In this document: piece by piece, positions 12,801 to 24,719 of the stretch | How the letters are laid out: the number at the start of each line of letters is the position of its first letter | Position numbering within the stretch: position 1 is the stretch's first letter | Assembly (NCBI RefSeq): GCF_001039355.2 | Contig: NW_019775602.1 | Coordinates: 308,041 to 372,040, forward strand | Source: Lingula anatina | Lineage: Eukaryota > Brachiopoda > Lingulata > Lingulida > Lingulidae | Reading direction: 5' to 3' | Length of the DNA stretch: 64,000 nucleotides | The notes under the pieces: generated by a model | The model's input: the letters and a program-made list of their open reading frames with translations, nothing else | Told to the model about the DNA's origin: nothing | Databases searched by the model: none | Translations under genes and position numbers: made by a program

Positions 12801-15800
12801 TTTTGGATCACAAACTTCCAAAAAAAAAAAAAAAAACAGGCCTATGGTAACTTTTCATAACATCTCCTGTGTTTGATATTTTTGCTGTGGAATGTTGATC
12901 CATCATTCCTGACAAGCTCTCTCCAACTATAACATGTTTCCACACCTCTGGATGCTGTCCTGACAGTTATTTTTTGGATAAAGGCTTGGGGAAGATGCTG
13001 GCCATACCAAACTAACCAGCAGTTTTGTTAGCAGTTTCGTAGTTCTCTGCAGGGTGAAGCCTTTTTTGTCCATAAAAATGAGTTGCTATTGGATGTACGC
13101 CTGAATATGAAGGGACACTACATTGAACAATACTTCTTCCCTGTATCTAGCACTGTTAAAAGGGTCATGGAATAACAACCAGGGACAATCTGTGCTCATG
13201 TGTGTATCCATCTCTTAACATTATGAATCCTCCACCATCCTGCTGCCTTTGAAGGATGCAATATGTTCCACAGGTTTCACCAGCTCAAATTAGCCACAGG
13301 TTTCACCAGCTCAAATTAGCATAGTAGATACAGGGACAAGATCCACGTGTCCAAATAATACATCTCGAGTACCCTATGTTATGGTTCCTTCAGTACATTG
13401 CCCATGGGTGAAAAATCTTTTTGTGCTTGGTGATCAGATTTTCTTTTCCCAAAGGAGAGTGGAAACTAAAGGATCCGACACATCTCAGATTCCTCCTGAG
13501 GAAACATGGTGTTACAGTGGATTGGAGACTTGGAGCATTTAGTACTTGGGTATTTCATCAAGCATATGGGTAAAGAGGTCATGGGTTTATTCCTCAGAAC
13601 CTAGCTATACACATAGGTCACTGCAGGTTGCAAAAATTGGAAGGTTTCTTCCAATTCACACATTGATATTTGTCTTACATGAAGCACTTATGGTCCACAT
13701 GGGTGTGATTTGAGTACAGTTTATGAGCTTACTGGGTGCAGTTTCATCACCTCTTCTTATTAGCATGGGAAGTGCAAATGCTTGGCATTTTGCAACCTTT
13801 TCCAGCATGGAGGGGAATGTCACCACCTTACAGTTACATGGTATTATGGAAGAGGTGCGCATGATTTTTGTACAGCTATATGGATTTTGGGGTCTTTAGA
13901 TATGACCAAAGGCCCTGCATATTTGCTTTTTGCAAAGCAGATCTTAGGTCTCTCCTCCCAACTGAGGATGCTCTTCATTTCTATACTTTATAAGCTTTAC
14001 CCTTACCAAAATATTAGGCCAGTTGCAAATTTGCTGCAATATTGCTGCAAATCTGCTGCAAATTGCAATTCCTTCTTTCCATTTTGCTGCAATATTCTGC
14101 AAATTAGCAGAAATAAAATTTAGATCTAAAATCTAGACTTAATAATGTGGGACATAATAAATTGCTAAATAGCAAAATGCATAGTTGTGGCCACCATCTG
14201 TATTCCCAAAAATAAATTGCAACTAGAAAGGCACTCCGAGAGCACAGACCTCCACCAAGGCAGCAAAGTCTCCACCCAATGTCGTTTCACCCCTAAATTT
14301 TCATTCTATAATGATTAAGTTTTTTTTTATTGATTGATTCGAATCACCACCAAAAACTAATCATCTGTTAATTCCTTGGCCCACTTCTGACAGTTCCTGA
14401 AAATTTCATCAAAATCGGTCCATGACTTAATTTTTTTTTATTTTTGATTATTGGTTATCATTGATCCAGATCACCACCAAAAACTAATCACTTCTAAGTT
14501 AACCCATTTCTGACCTACCCTGAAAATTCCATCAAAATTCATCCATAACTTTTTATGTTGATGACAAACAAACGAGTGAAAACATAACCTACTTGGCGGA
14601 GGTAACTAAAACACCAATGTAATAAATGAAACTAGTATCTGTTGCATAGTTCAATGAATGTTGTTTGAAGTTTCAATAAAATATGAGTTTACCTTTCATT
14701 CCATGAAGTGAAATTGGCATGGAATCGGAATTATTATTGTACAAAACCTTCGAGCTTCTTTTTGATAAACAAATAAATAGATAATGATGTCATTCTAGAC
14801 ATGTACTTTGACAACATAGTTCTTATGCTATAAAATACAATGGTCCAAGAACATGCACATGAAAGTGAAAAAAACTTGTCAATAATTGACTGTGAATAAA
14901 CATGCCATCTTAAATTTATCTGCAAAAAGTGAAAAAATTCTCATATACACATATATTGTAAAACAAAAATGAAATGTACTTCAACAAAGGAGATGTTTCA
15001 ACTTTTGATGAGATACGTGATTTTGATTCATATGAAGGTAATGATAAGGGATTTATAGTGGCCATTTTGGGTGTTTCTATAAGCATAAAGCCATCATTCT
15101 GTATATATAAAGTTAAAAAAATGCAGAAGTTAGGGTAGAGTATCTATGTTTGATGAATTTTTGCTTCTAGAAGATTGAAAGAAATTCTGACGTAAAGAAA
15201 TGGAATTAAATTGCAAAATTGGTCAAATTTTGGCTGCCATCTTGGATAGAGTGGCCATATTGGATTAATAGGCAGTCTATAATTAACCTTTATAAAATTA
15301 AAACAAGTGTACTTTACCCATATGTTTTAAAATGAAAGGATAATGTACTTCATTAAATGAGATATACCAACTTTTGATATGATATATGTTTCGCCTTTGA
15401 CTCATATTGGTAAGGGGTGTATGGCAGCCATATTGGATTTTTCTCTAATAATCAAACTTTAATTATGCATTCAGATAGCAAAAATGCACACAGTATTGAA
15501 AAGATTCTATATTTGATAAAATTTAGCTTTTTCCATGATTGAAAGTAGTTCTAGATTACAGAAACCATGGCTTCATTGCAAAAACTTGTGAAAATTTGGC
15601 CGCCATCTTGGATAAAGTAGCCATCTTGGATTGAGATAGCTCTTTGAATTTAACTTTAAAATATTGAAGCAATTCCCCTTTACCCAAAATTTGTAAAATA
15701 GAAATAGCATTTGCTTCATTAAAGTAGATATTTGAACTTTTCTATAAAGACAGATGGTACCTTGACTCATAATGGTAAGAGGTGTGTGGCGGCCATATTG

Positions 15801-16428
15801 GATTTTTTTGTATACACAAAGCCTCTTTATTACACATATATGGTACAAATGCAGGAAAAAGTAGTGGCAATCTATATTTGATAAATGTTTGCTCATATCA
15901 TGATTGAAAGAAATTCTAGATCAATGAAAAGAGGATTTAATTGCAAAAAATGTTGAAATATTGGCCGCCATCTTGGATAGAGCGGACATTTTGAATCCAA
16001 TTGACCAATTCCTGCTACAGATCACCAGATAGTACATATTTCCACAATATATGGACAATAAAGTTATCTAACCTGAAACAAACTGAAAATATCAACAACT
16101 TTTCATAATTTGTCCATTTATTGCATATTCCTTAGGGGTGGCGGCCATCTTGGATTTTTGGGCACTTTCGCAATTGAGCCCATTTGTCCAATAAGCAGAT
16201 TCATAAACCCCAGATATCAGGCTCTCCGCCCATGTGTTCGAAAATTTTATATCATTAAATTTTTTTTTCACCCTAATTTTTTGCCTTGGCTCCCCTACTA
16301 AGGATATACATATTTAGAAAAGGATCAATTTTTGATTCCAGCAAGTTCCCACAGTGTCAGTGAGTGATACAAGCAGTGCAGAGGGCAGCAGCTGTCAGGA
16401 GTCTGGGGTGAAAGGAACCATTGTGTGA
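9814..16428 (+). CDS. Unrecognised gene, last two exons (basic/Ser-rich tail, PDZ-type C-terminus)
   Basis: Two exons fit by phase. 9814-9973 follows CTTCACAG and ends ENM|GTGAAC; it codes a serine- and arginine-rich tail including SPKASPLIDERKLSLRRPRK. 16342-16428 follows TGATTCCAG and starts QVPTVSVSD; it codes 28 residues and stops with TGA at 16426-16428. The first exon starts at codon position 3, so more exons must lie upstream, but none was found between 7246 and 9814. The protein ends G-T-I-V, which fits a class I PDZ-binding motif (S/T-x-hydrophobic). The tail is probably disordered and cytoplasmic. I cannot name the family. The 6.4-kb intron is almost filled by the long inverted-repeat element. 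The length multiple of three and matching phase 0 junction support the pair, though a joint at 12427 lies between them. Confidence 0.6.
12036..12426 (+). repeat. First copy of a 391-bp block flanking an N
   Basis: Starts TAGTTAAATTCTTCAC and runs to CAAACTT directly before the N at 12427. The 390 bases after the N repeat it base for base as far as I compared by eye, apart from one T in a homopolymer. This is the signature of two contig ends that overlap and were joined without merging, not of a biological duplication. Confidence 0.93.
12428..12817 (+). repeat. Second copy of the 390-bp block after the N
   Basis: Begins TAGTTAAATT immediately after the N at 12427 and is the duplicate of 12036-12426. 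The real genome probably contains only one copy. The run of A at 12819-12837 follows. Confidence 0.93.
12885..13620 (-). pseudogene. Degenerate Tc1/mariner-type transposase
   Basis: Conceptual minus-strand reading across frameshifts and stops gives the order expected of a Tc1-like DDE transposase. It reads VLFGHVD (for VLFTDES), GETCGTYCILQRQQDGGG, then a stretch like HKxxLVVI; further along FMDKKG (for FMDDNA), WPASSPSLYP (for WPARSPDLNP), and finally L-E-R-A-C-Q-E-x-W-I-N-I-P. Tc1/mariner enzymes cut and paste DNA at TA sites. The first catalytic D/E positions are altered and there are several stops, so it is inactive. A 26-bp tandem duplication (about 13269-13320) is one of the lesions. 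The N-terminal part beyond 13400 is not clearly readable. Confidence 0.82.
14221..14605 (-). mobile_element. Widespread short animal interspersed repeat (GGCGGAGGT type)
   Basis: Begins AACTAGAAAGGCACTCCGAG and ends with ACTTGGCGGAGGTAAC. Between them are GATCCAGATCACCACC, CTGAAAATT.CATCAAAAT and GACAAACAAACGAGTGAAAACATAACC stretches. From memory this consensus is very common in genomes of fish, molluscs, corals and other animals, with the ends forming inverted CTCCGAGTGCC / CCTCCGCCAAGG-like segments. It is non-coding. Family name not assigned. Confidence 0.75.
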
Positions 16429-19400
16429 GCAGCAGAAAGAACACCTACATTGTACAAGTACCTGTTTTAATGGGCTGCGGACCGCACAAAGTGGATTACG
16501 TGGAGCAAGTTAGGGTTATTGTTGCCACTGAGATAAGGACATGTTTTGGGAGAGTTCTTTGACTATGTTTGGAGATTTCATAGATTTTGCAAGTGTGGGT
16601 ATTTTCACAATTAGCAGGATTCTGAATGAATTAATGCAATTAGATGAAAGTTTATGTGAGAATTGCAATGGAGCAAAAGCCATGTGTGAGTGCTGCCTGT
16701 TTTAATTGTGCAGACGAGTTCAAAGGCATGTGTAAGCAGTCTACAAAAGATATTGCCTCTGCCAGAAATAAAAGGAATTTTTACTTCCTGTGAAAATTTT
16801 TTGATGATATACAGACATCACAGAGTGTCTGTGTATATCTAGATCACTTTTGTCTGCTTGTGTCTTGCTGTTGCTTTATTTTTCAATTTCCTGAGGAGTA
16901 TTGTCGAAATAGTGGAAGTGAAGTATAAGCTGAAAAATCAATATTATTTGGTTTTTTTTCAAAAAGCCTTATCAAACTTGTTACATTTTTTATACATACT
17001 GGTATAATATGTCATTAATCTCACAAGAGGCATTTGGATTATGTAATGTTATTGGGTGAGTGTATCATAAATTATTCTTTTTGCAGAAGTTGTCTAACTT
17101 TTTGTGAAAGTTTGAATATATTTGTGCTGTTGACCCCATAGATGCCAATTTTTAAAAAATTTTAATTGAAATGTTTGTATCACAAAAAATATAGGTCCAG
17201 ATAAAAAATAGTAATTACAAATTCTCCTTTTTTTTCATATGGACTGTTTTGTATTTAGAATTTGACTCTCTCTCCACATGCATATACCCTTACATAAGTA
17301 TATGTTCTCCATGTCACCTGACAATCCATCCTAGCTTGATGAGATTCTACCCGTCTTCTCTACCACAATCAATCCTGTTGTGATAAAACCTCTTCTCTAA
17401 CACAATCTCTCTGTGATAAATACTCTTCTCTAACACAATTAGTGCTGTTGTCATCAATCTCGCCCACTGTCACATATATGAGATAAATTGAGATTGTGTC
17501 ATTGTGTGAAAAATGTACAAAATTGATTAGCATGATTTGAGCATGAAATGTTTTTAGTTGCAGTGCTATGTATTTGTATTTGGTCAGAGAACCAGTACCC
17601 CATGTGATGTGCAACCCCAGGTTTTAGTAAAAATTGTTTCCATGTCCTCTGTGAAAAAAAAATGCAGATCAGTTTGAAAACCGGCAGTCTTGCAGGTATT
17701 TCAGTATCACTCGCCCTTAAGCTGTCACACCACATTTTTTCTTTACATCTGCTAGTATTTTTTCTATGTTTGAAAGGGGTTCAAATTCTAAAAGGAAGAT
17801 TGGATTTTATGCCAAAATATGTATGGAATTACCTCTAAAACCTAAAGAATAATCATGACTTTGTAGGAGCTTGCATTGGCTTGATAAGAAGTAAGAATAT
17901 TTCATTTGTTGATGTGAGAATTTTCAGTCTCATTAATTTTTTTTTAATTATGAACCTGATCTTTGCCTAGATTTCTTGGAAGTTCTCTCGTTGGTTTTGG
18001 TTTAATGTGTCTGTATATCAGTCAGCCTTGCTGTCTGATTTAATTTTCTATGAGTCTTTTTGAAAATCTACGTAACAGCTGTTGATATCAAAAATACTTT
18101 TAAACTTATTTGCAAGGTATGTTTTACCAGATATTGGAGGGCGTGGCTGATCCCCCGAGTCACAACTTGTGAGATGATTGCATTTTTGCACAAAATTTAA
18201 ATAAAAACTAAGTTATGGATTTAATTGCCATACATATTTCTATGATTTGCAGCAGCAGAAACATATTGCAGTATGTGTAGTTGTCTGTAGTAATAATATA
18301 TAGATTTTGTATATGTCTCCTCATATTGATTTTGTATAATTTCAAGATTTATAATTTTCTGATTTTTTTTTTTTAGCCTGGCTTACTTTTTAGAATTTTT
18401 GCTTTCAGAAAAAAATATCATTTCTTGTACTTTGTTAAGATTAAAAGAGGATTTGTGATATATAACACAGTGATTCATACTTTGTATTTCATTTTGTTTA
18501 TCTGTGCTGTATTATCAGAAACTACGCACTTGTTATTTTTATTTGTAAGGGACAACATTCTTTCTTGTGAATTCAGGTTAGTCTGGAGGCTAAACCTGAT
18601 AAAAAATGGACCAAATTAAGTTAATATAAAATATAGAAAATATTTTTTAAAGTATTTTTCCTTATTTAGCTTAACTTGGAACAATTTGAAGCCATTTATG
18701 TAATGTCTCTATTTCAAAATGTGATGTTTTTGTGATTGCACTTTTGTGAAATTGAAATACTTATATAAACGGAATGGGTAACATAATAAAGGATGCTAAA
18801 ATAAGGATTAATTTCTAGTTAAAATGTGTTTTACACCTTTGGGTATTTATGAACAGACACCAGGTATGCACCCACCTTCCTTTTCACCCCCCCTTCAATT
18901 GTTCTTTTATTATAGTGAAATTAAATTTGATTTTTTATCATTTTAATTATGCAAAAATGCCGTTGGTATACATGGTTCTGTGTCTTATTAACGCCTTTAA
19001 ATAATGCATTCTTTGGGTGTCCATTTTGTCACTAGAACTGCCTTTTTCTTACCGTAATTAATGTGGAACATATATATGGTCAGATTTCATTTGTTAGTTT
19101 TGTTTTTTAATGAAGAGTAAATTTAATGCAGGATGCTGATGTGACTTTGTACAAGGATCTTACAAAGCAACTTATCTTTGATTTTCTTCAGTAACATTTA
19201 GGTTGATTTATTCAGTATTGCAGGCCTTCAAGTCCAGATGTGAAAATGAACTACAAATATGTTTATAAGTAAAATATAAAACAAAAATGTAATCATTACA
19301 TCTTAATGAAGATTTTCCAAAGCAGAATTTTATATTAAACATTGTGTATTGTGTTATGAATGTGATATAAACATTTCTTGCATTTTATTATAATACTATT

Positions 19401-20028
19401 GGTTTTTCACAAACTTTCTAAACATATCAGTTTTCAATTAAAATGTAAGATGTCTATCTCTGCACTAACCGCAGTGATATCTGTTAGCTAATCTCTTAAT
19501 TAATAAAATTACTCGTACTATTTGTCTCTCTTATCGTGCGTTGCCTGTTGACAAACGTGCCACTGTGCCGGTGTAGCAGGAATGACATTCCTAGGAATGG
19601 AAGTTAAGGGCCCCATATGATACCAGTAAGCACAAATAAGGGTTAATCAGAAGTATCGGGTCGAAAAAATGAGAATTTTTCCTGTACAGAAAAGTACCAT
19701 TACCAGCACCACACACCCCAACTGTCTCTCTACACGAGGTGGGGGCACGAATGTTCTCAACAATTCGTACAGATGAATCGTGCAAAATCCTCTGTGACGT
19801 ACCCTGGTAGAGTGCAGTCAACTTCTCTTAAAAATAGCATATTACACCAGTTACAGATTCATTTATACCTGCAGAAATATATGTCAATGTTGAATTATCT
19901 AGGAGTAGAACGGTTCTTCTCGATTTCAAGGTGACCACTGTATGCCCTTATAAATATTTCCATTACGATTCCTAAAGAACTAATTGGAACTATATAGGCA
20001 TTCTATAGAGTTCCTATCTAGAACATGT

Positions 20029-20090
<62 letters not shown>

Positions 20091-20250
20091 TCCTGATAGG
20101 ATTTTGGACCAATATCCAGAGTTATACAGTAACATTATATTTTGCAATTCGTTTAAAGGAAAGAGGTCTGTACAATGAAGACATATTGCACCTACAGCTT
20201 ACAGCAAGGCTAAAGTGGTACCTATAACGTTAAAATTAAACTGGGTTCCT
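16429..20250. other. Probable long 3' UTR and intergenic spacer
   Basis: AT-rich sequence after the stop of the unrecognised gene. Several AATAAA motifs occur (for example about 18785). CTCTAACACAAT-type short repeats recur near 17370-17450. A short inverted-end repeat lies near 19990-20105, with a (TA)n run at 20033-20088. No convincing coding exon was seen on either strand. Confidence 0.45.
19990..20110. repeat. Dispersed repeat with central (TA)n
   Basis: The flanks GAGTTCCTATCTAGAACATG and TAGGATTTTGGACCAAT resemble 31480-31545 in the PPEF intron (GATTCCTATCTAGGACATAT and TAGGATTTTGGACCAATTTC). Both therefore derive from one family, here interrupted by a TA microsatellite. Confidence 0.6.
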
Positions 20251-20255
20251 ATACC

Positions 20256-20453
20256 TAGATCTGACAGGATCAATCCATCTCCGAGAAGTTTCTCGCTAAA
20301 TTGCTTTCAGCTTAAGCAGCTTAGATGTCTGGTACGCTGACTGAAGATTTATAATTACCCCCTTAAGCTGCTTAAGTTGATTGCAATTTGGCTAGAATCC
20401 CCTCGGAGATAGATCGATCTGAAGTTAGTACGCCAAGGTCTGGGAATGGTCCC
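20256..20453 (+). repeat. ~200-250-bp palindromic repeat family, copy 1
   Basis: Shares GATCAATCCATC, CAGCTTAAGCAGCTTAGATGTCTGG, the inverted CTTAAGCTGCTTAAG arm, CCTCGGAGATAGATCGAT and the end GGTCTGGGAATGGTCCC with copies at 34047-34262 (reverse) and 37973-38215. The internal arms are self-complementary. This copy ends directly at the stop codon of the GPCR on the other strand. Confidence 0.8.
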
Positions 20454-21509
20454 TTAAGGTACATAGTTGATGCGGTCAGTTTGGTTTAACCCGGACATTG
20501 TGGGGAGTGAACTACCTGCCCTCTGTGCACGGGAACGCTTACCCATCAAACGGAAAAACCCTTTCTGTATATCCGGCATTCGAATCCCGTAGATAATTGG
20601 ATCCGCCAACGTAGTCGCCAGTATCATACATATTGCCGTATGGACAAGAACATCTTTGCATCGTGCATCGCAGTTGGTCATTTTAACAAATTTGACCAAA
20701 GCCACTGCGATGACCCATGGTCCCCAACTGACCAGCAACGTGCCATAAAGCATCACCAGAGTGACCGCCGATTTAAATTCTTTTCTGGAATTAACCCGGG
20801 TTCCTACGTGCCGGTGCCTTTTTATCTCAATAAAGATTTTAACATAGAGGCCTAGGGAAATTAACAAAATGCTTGCATATATTCCGCCGTTGATGTAAAT
20901 CAAGGCTGTGGGAAAGCCAAGCAAACAGAAGGTTCCCATCCCATGAACAGCCATGCCAATGAGAAGGGCGGTTAGCCCCTTGCCAATTGCCACTCCCCAA
21001 ATACAGGCAACTATAACGCACGCCCTTTTCCTTGTTATAGACAACGGATACTTCAAGGGTATGCATACGGCAACAAACATGTCCAAAGCCAGGACCAGAA
21101 CTGTTAGCCCAGAAATCTCGAAGAAAGTCAAGAAAAACGTGTTGATTAAACTATCACACAATTGTAAACCAAGAGTATGTAAAACATCAATGATCAACAC
21201 GAAGAACAAACTAACAAGATCAGTAATGGCTAAATTCATTATTAGAATCAACTTTGGTTTGAAAGGCTTTGGTGCGCAGGCCAAAGCGCTCAGGGAGACG
21301 CCATTTGCAATAAGACTGATTGCGCAAAACGTGTAAAATACGACCGCAAGAACTTGAAACAGAGGATTGGCGTCAACAGTCTCATCTTCATTGCTGGAGT
21401 TATTGATTGAGATGTTCTTCTCACTGTTATTGTGCAATAACGAAAATATAAGAATATCGCTGTCTGTCACCAAGGTCGTGGTGTTGACGTCTGGGTACAA
21501 GGACGCCAT
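20454..21509 (-). CDS. Class A (rhodopsin-family) G-protein-coupled receptor, orphan
   Basis: An intronless 351-residue protein with a ~50-residue N-terminus carrying several N-x-S/T glycosylation sites and seven hydrophobic segments. Family marks seen: N in TM1 (LIANGVSL), NLAITDL in TM2, a Cys before TM3 (LCDS) with a partner in the second extracellular loop (TFCLLG), W in TM4 (CIWGV), SWGPW in TM6 (for CWxP) and DPIIY in TM7 (for NPxxY). The usual DRY at the end of TM3 is replaced by DMF (ALDMFVAVCIPLKYP), losing the arginine. Class A receptors couple ligands to G proteins at the plasma membrane. DPxIY occurs in melanocortin-like and related groups, but I cannot assign a ligand. The start ATG (21507-21509) is the first in frame. 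The C-terminus ends NYVP at the edge of a repeat. Confidence 0.9.
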   Translation of the reverse strand: MASLYPDVNTTTLVTDSDILIFSLLHNNSEKNISINNSSNEDETVDANPLFQVLAVVFYTFCAISLIANGVSLSALACAPKPFKPKLILIMNLAITDLVSLFFVLIIDVLHTLGLQLCDSLINTFFLTFFEISGLTVLVLALDMFVAVCIPLKYPLSITRKRACVIVACIWGVAIGKGLTALLIGMAVHGMGTFCLLGFPTALIYINGGIYASILLISLGLYVKIFIEIKRHRHVGTRVNSRKEFKSAVTLVMLYGTLLVSWGPWVIAVALVKFVKMTNCDARCKDVLVHTAICMILATTLADPIIYGIRMPDIQKGFFRLMGKRSRAQRAGSSLPTMSGLNQTDRINYVP

Positions 21510-24015
21510 GATTCATAACAAAATGTCCAGTTCACAAAATGCTTCGACCTACAATATCTACTACAGGACAGGTGCGTAATGGTAAAGGAATCGCACCTTA
21601 ATAATTGAAACTTAGTCTATATACCGCCGGTACAATCGACCGATCATGTAAAATGTTAACATACACCAGTTTCAATATATTAACTAAAATTACATCGGCA
21701 AGGTGATATTTTGACAACACTTCCTCATGTTGTTCATGAATCCATATCTGATTTAAGCTTGTAAATTGTATAACATAAAATATACGTAATTTAAAATCAA
21801 GATCACGACTATGCGTGCACGTCTGACACCCGCATTTCTACATTTAGAAACTACTCACTGAGGGACGTTTCAGCAATTGCTGCTTCGACGTGAAATGTTT
21901 GCAATGTGCCTGTGTGTGAAAACCTGATTACAACCGCAATTCAGTTATTTAAATCAAACCGAGAAGGACAGCAGTTACCAGATGCACTCTCTGCACCTCA
22001 AGCACCGCGCGGTCAGTCCTGGCCAATTTGATCAAACCTCTGGCCATATGACCGCTGCCAGATTGGCTTGGAATCAATCAGTCTGATTATGCAAGAATTC
22101 AAGAATGAAACCAATTGTTTTGAACAGATTCAATGATGACTCGCATCTATTCCCGGTGTTGTTACGACAGATGGTTGTGGAGAAGGGCACTTGCCGGTTA
22201 GATATTACGCTATTAACTATTTAGACTGAAATGGTTAAGTAACTTCACCTTATATAAACCAACTTCAACGTTTCAAAGTCCTTGGTGCCGGTCACACCAG
22301 CTTGCCTACTTATATACTAGTGTATATAGCTACATTGGATCTCTTTTCAAGTCGAATTGTTACAAAACGTAATTAAACCTTGCGCTCTCGTTTTGCAAGT
22401 CGTTCAGTTCCTGCTGCTGTTTTCACTCTAAAGCTCCTCAAAAAGGGCCTTTCTTAATTTTTTCCACATAGCATACTTTCTTATCTGTTCATTGTCGTAA
22501 TGAACATGATCGCCATACACTTGCCCTCCTGGATTCTTCAAAGTAGACGACTATGCGTATGTCATTCAAAATAGTTCAGTTTGTTCAAAGAGCAAAAACC
22601 AGTACAGAGTGTGTTTGTTTTGGCACAGTGCTTGTGTTAAGATGTAACATTTCTAGAACGTAACTCAAAACTAATAGCCTGCCCCGACTTCAACACTCTC
22701 AGGGTCAACTGAAAGCACGTGCTTTCTACAAAAACCGTGTGAGCTTCGCGTAATAACAAATGAAGTATGGATTTACACGATGTTTGACATCAAATTATCC
22801 CACCTCTGAACCTAGAGGCAAATATGGCACTCAAATGTCCCCTTCTATGCATCCAACACTTCGTTAGTATGTCCTTTTCCTAGAGAAAGAAATTTTTATA
22901 TTCTGTCTCAATGATACCTATTCAGTCCCGTTATATGAAGAAATCCTGCTCTGATGGGTTGGAGAAATGTTTTCCATTTCCATTGCATTGTGACTTGCCA
23001 TACAGTTGATACCGAGAATGTTGGATCTGAGAAAGAAACTTAGTTCTTGGCGATCCTAAAATGTCTTTACAGTTCCACGACAACGATGACAAGAAAGCGA
23101 GCCATGATAGGCTTAATCAACACTGAATTTCTCCTCTTCTTTCAAGAAATAAATGGACAGGTATTCCAATATAAAGCAGACACGTCAATCCTGGTTATGG
23201 ATGCTGTTTTAAGAAATCAATGAATGGCACACATCTGGAAGCGTTGTTTTAAAGAAATTGGTTCCATGGACCTAACGCGATAATCCGTTGTAACAGGAAA
23301 GTGAAACAGCGGGCATCATCGCGTATCTCTTCTTGCATAAGAACACTGCATTTTCTTTAAGAGATCACTCAGTGAAAATGACCACGGAGCAAAAGCCATC
23401 TGTTCATCTAATTAAATGCAATCAAACAAAAGTAATTCCTGTCCTCTTAAACGTCGATGAATATCATGAGCACAGATTTACACAGTTTTTCTCATACTTA
23501 CTGCGAGTCCCATTAACAAACCGGATTCGTGGTCAGTTCACTTCATTACCCTTAATGATTGCTACCATCTTGAGGAGAGAATCTGATTTATACATGCGAA
23601 ATTACTGTCTGCACAAACCGCTCACTGTTTTTGGAATTTCACGGCTGTATATTACTCGACAGACTTGTTTTGCGCTTCTCCTTGACGGTCATTTCAACAG
23701 TATAATACTATCTTCTTAATTACGTACAATAAAATACTTTTGAAGTATAACAGTTGCAACAGCCGTCTGTGCCCATCCCTTCCTCGAACATGTCTATCAA
23801 AATCTCTTGTGGTCATAACCAGTATTGTCATTTCATCGACAAACAGAACATGATATGAACGCTGGTCAATAAACCGACCTGTACCTCCACAATTACTTTC
23901 TGCAGCGTCTGAACAGGTTACCATAAATAGTATTCACTTCAGCTACCCCAAGACACTTTCTGCACCTGGATTGGCGTCATCTGGACAAAAGTGGAAGCTC
24001 CCTATGGCGATTGTA

Positions 24016-24280
24016 CAGTGGCGGGTTTAGGGGGTGGGTGTTTCAGGGGGGTCTCACACCAATAGTCCCTTCTTGAGATTAGAATTTTGACTAGCTGGAT
24101 CGTAGTTCTAAACCATACCAAAGGGCACCGTCCACCCAACAACACACCTATTTTTCAAGGCCCATCAGCGGGCCCCGAACCCCACACCAGGGGGGGGGGG
24201 GGGGGAGGGTCGGCTTCGCATCCGAGGCCTGTCATTTCTAAAATACGGATCCCCTTTCAAATAATCCTGGATCCGCCCTG
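24016..24280 (-). mobile_element. MITE-like element, reverse copy of the 5518-5787 family
   Basis: Starts CAGTGGCGGGTTTAGGGGG and ends GGATCCGCCCTG, the inverted equivalent of 5518-5787. Internal matches include a G run, the TCACACCAATAGTCCC stretch and a TAGTTCTAAACC segment. No clear target duplication. Confidence 0.65.
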
Positions 24281-24719
24281 GATTCATAATGTCGCAGTTC
24301 CGCCACCACCGAATTTAATTTGTGAGTGTCGTAATTTTGTAGTTGTTTATCTGGAAAACCTGTCGGCCAGATTTTGTTTTAGCCTGCAGATCTCAAAGCA
24401 ATTCCCCTCTTGAGACCACCCGATATTCACACTGGTGAGATAACATAAAGAGCTGACGGTTTACATACTGGGTACCATTACTGCACAAAATAAGTAGTCA
24501 CCATGAGTATCCGGTATGTAGAGAAATGCCACATATCGTCTATAAATTACCAAAGAAGTGTCCAGAATGGACTGGTAGAACCTCTTTAAACTTGTGGCAT
24601 ACGGGCTAAGTCATTCCTTGACACCAGGAGAAATCCGACAATAAATACCCAAGGCACAGAGTTTGTGCTCCGACGACTCTCTTTTGTTAACCTGAACGGC
24701 GCCGATTCACTCATTTACA

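Larger units (their letters stand above)
10247..16303. mobile_element. Long-TIR foldback-like element, TA-flanked, with decayed Tc1/mariner transposase
   Basis: The left end reads TA+GTAGGGGAGCC (10247) and the right end GGCTCCCCTAC+TA (ends 16303), so TA could be the target duplication. The left arm (about 10247-11900) and right arm (about 14950-16303) are inverted, diverged copies; for example the GGGCTCAATTGCGAAAGTGCC stretch at about 10377 recurs as its complement near 16160. Each arm is built of ~366-bp subrepeats with AAGATGGCGGCC cores. The middle holds transposase remnants on the minus strand and other repeats. Whether the transposase belongs to this element or is a later insertion is open. 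A single N at 12427 lies inside, so the internal structure is uncertain. Confidence 0.65.

Noticed and set aside
23333-23719. 128-residue open frame on the plus strand
   Set aside because: It begins at TTG, has no domain, no splice context and average composition; most likely chance.
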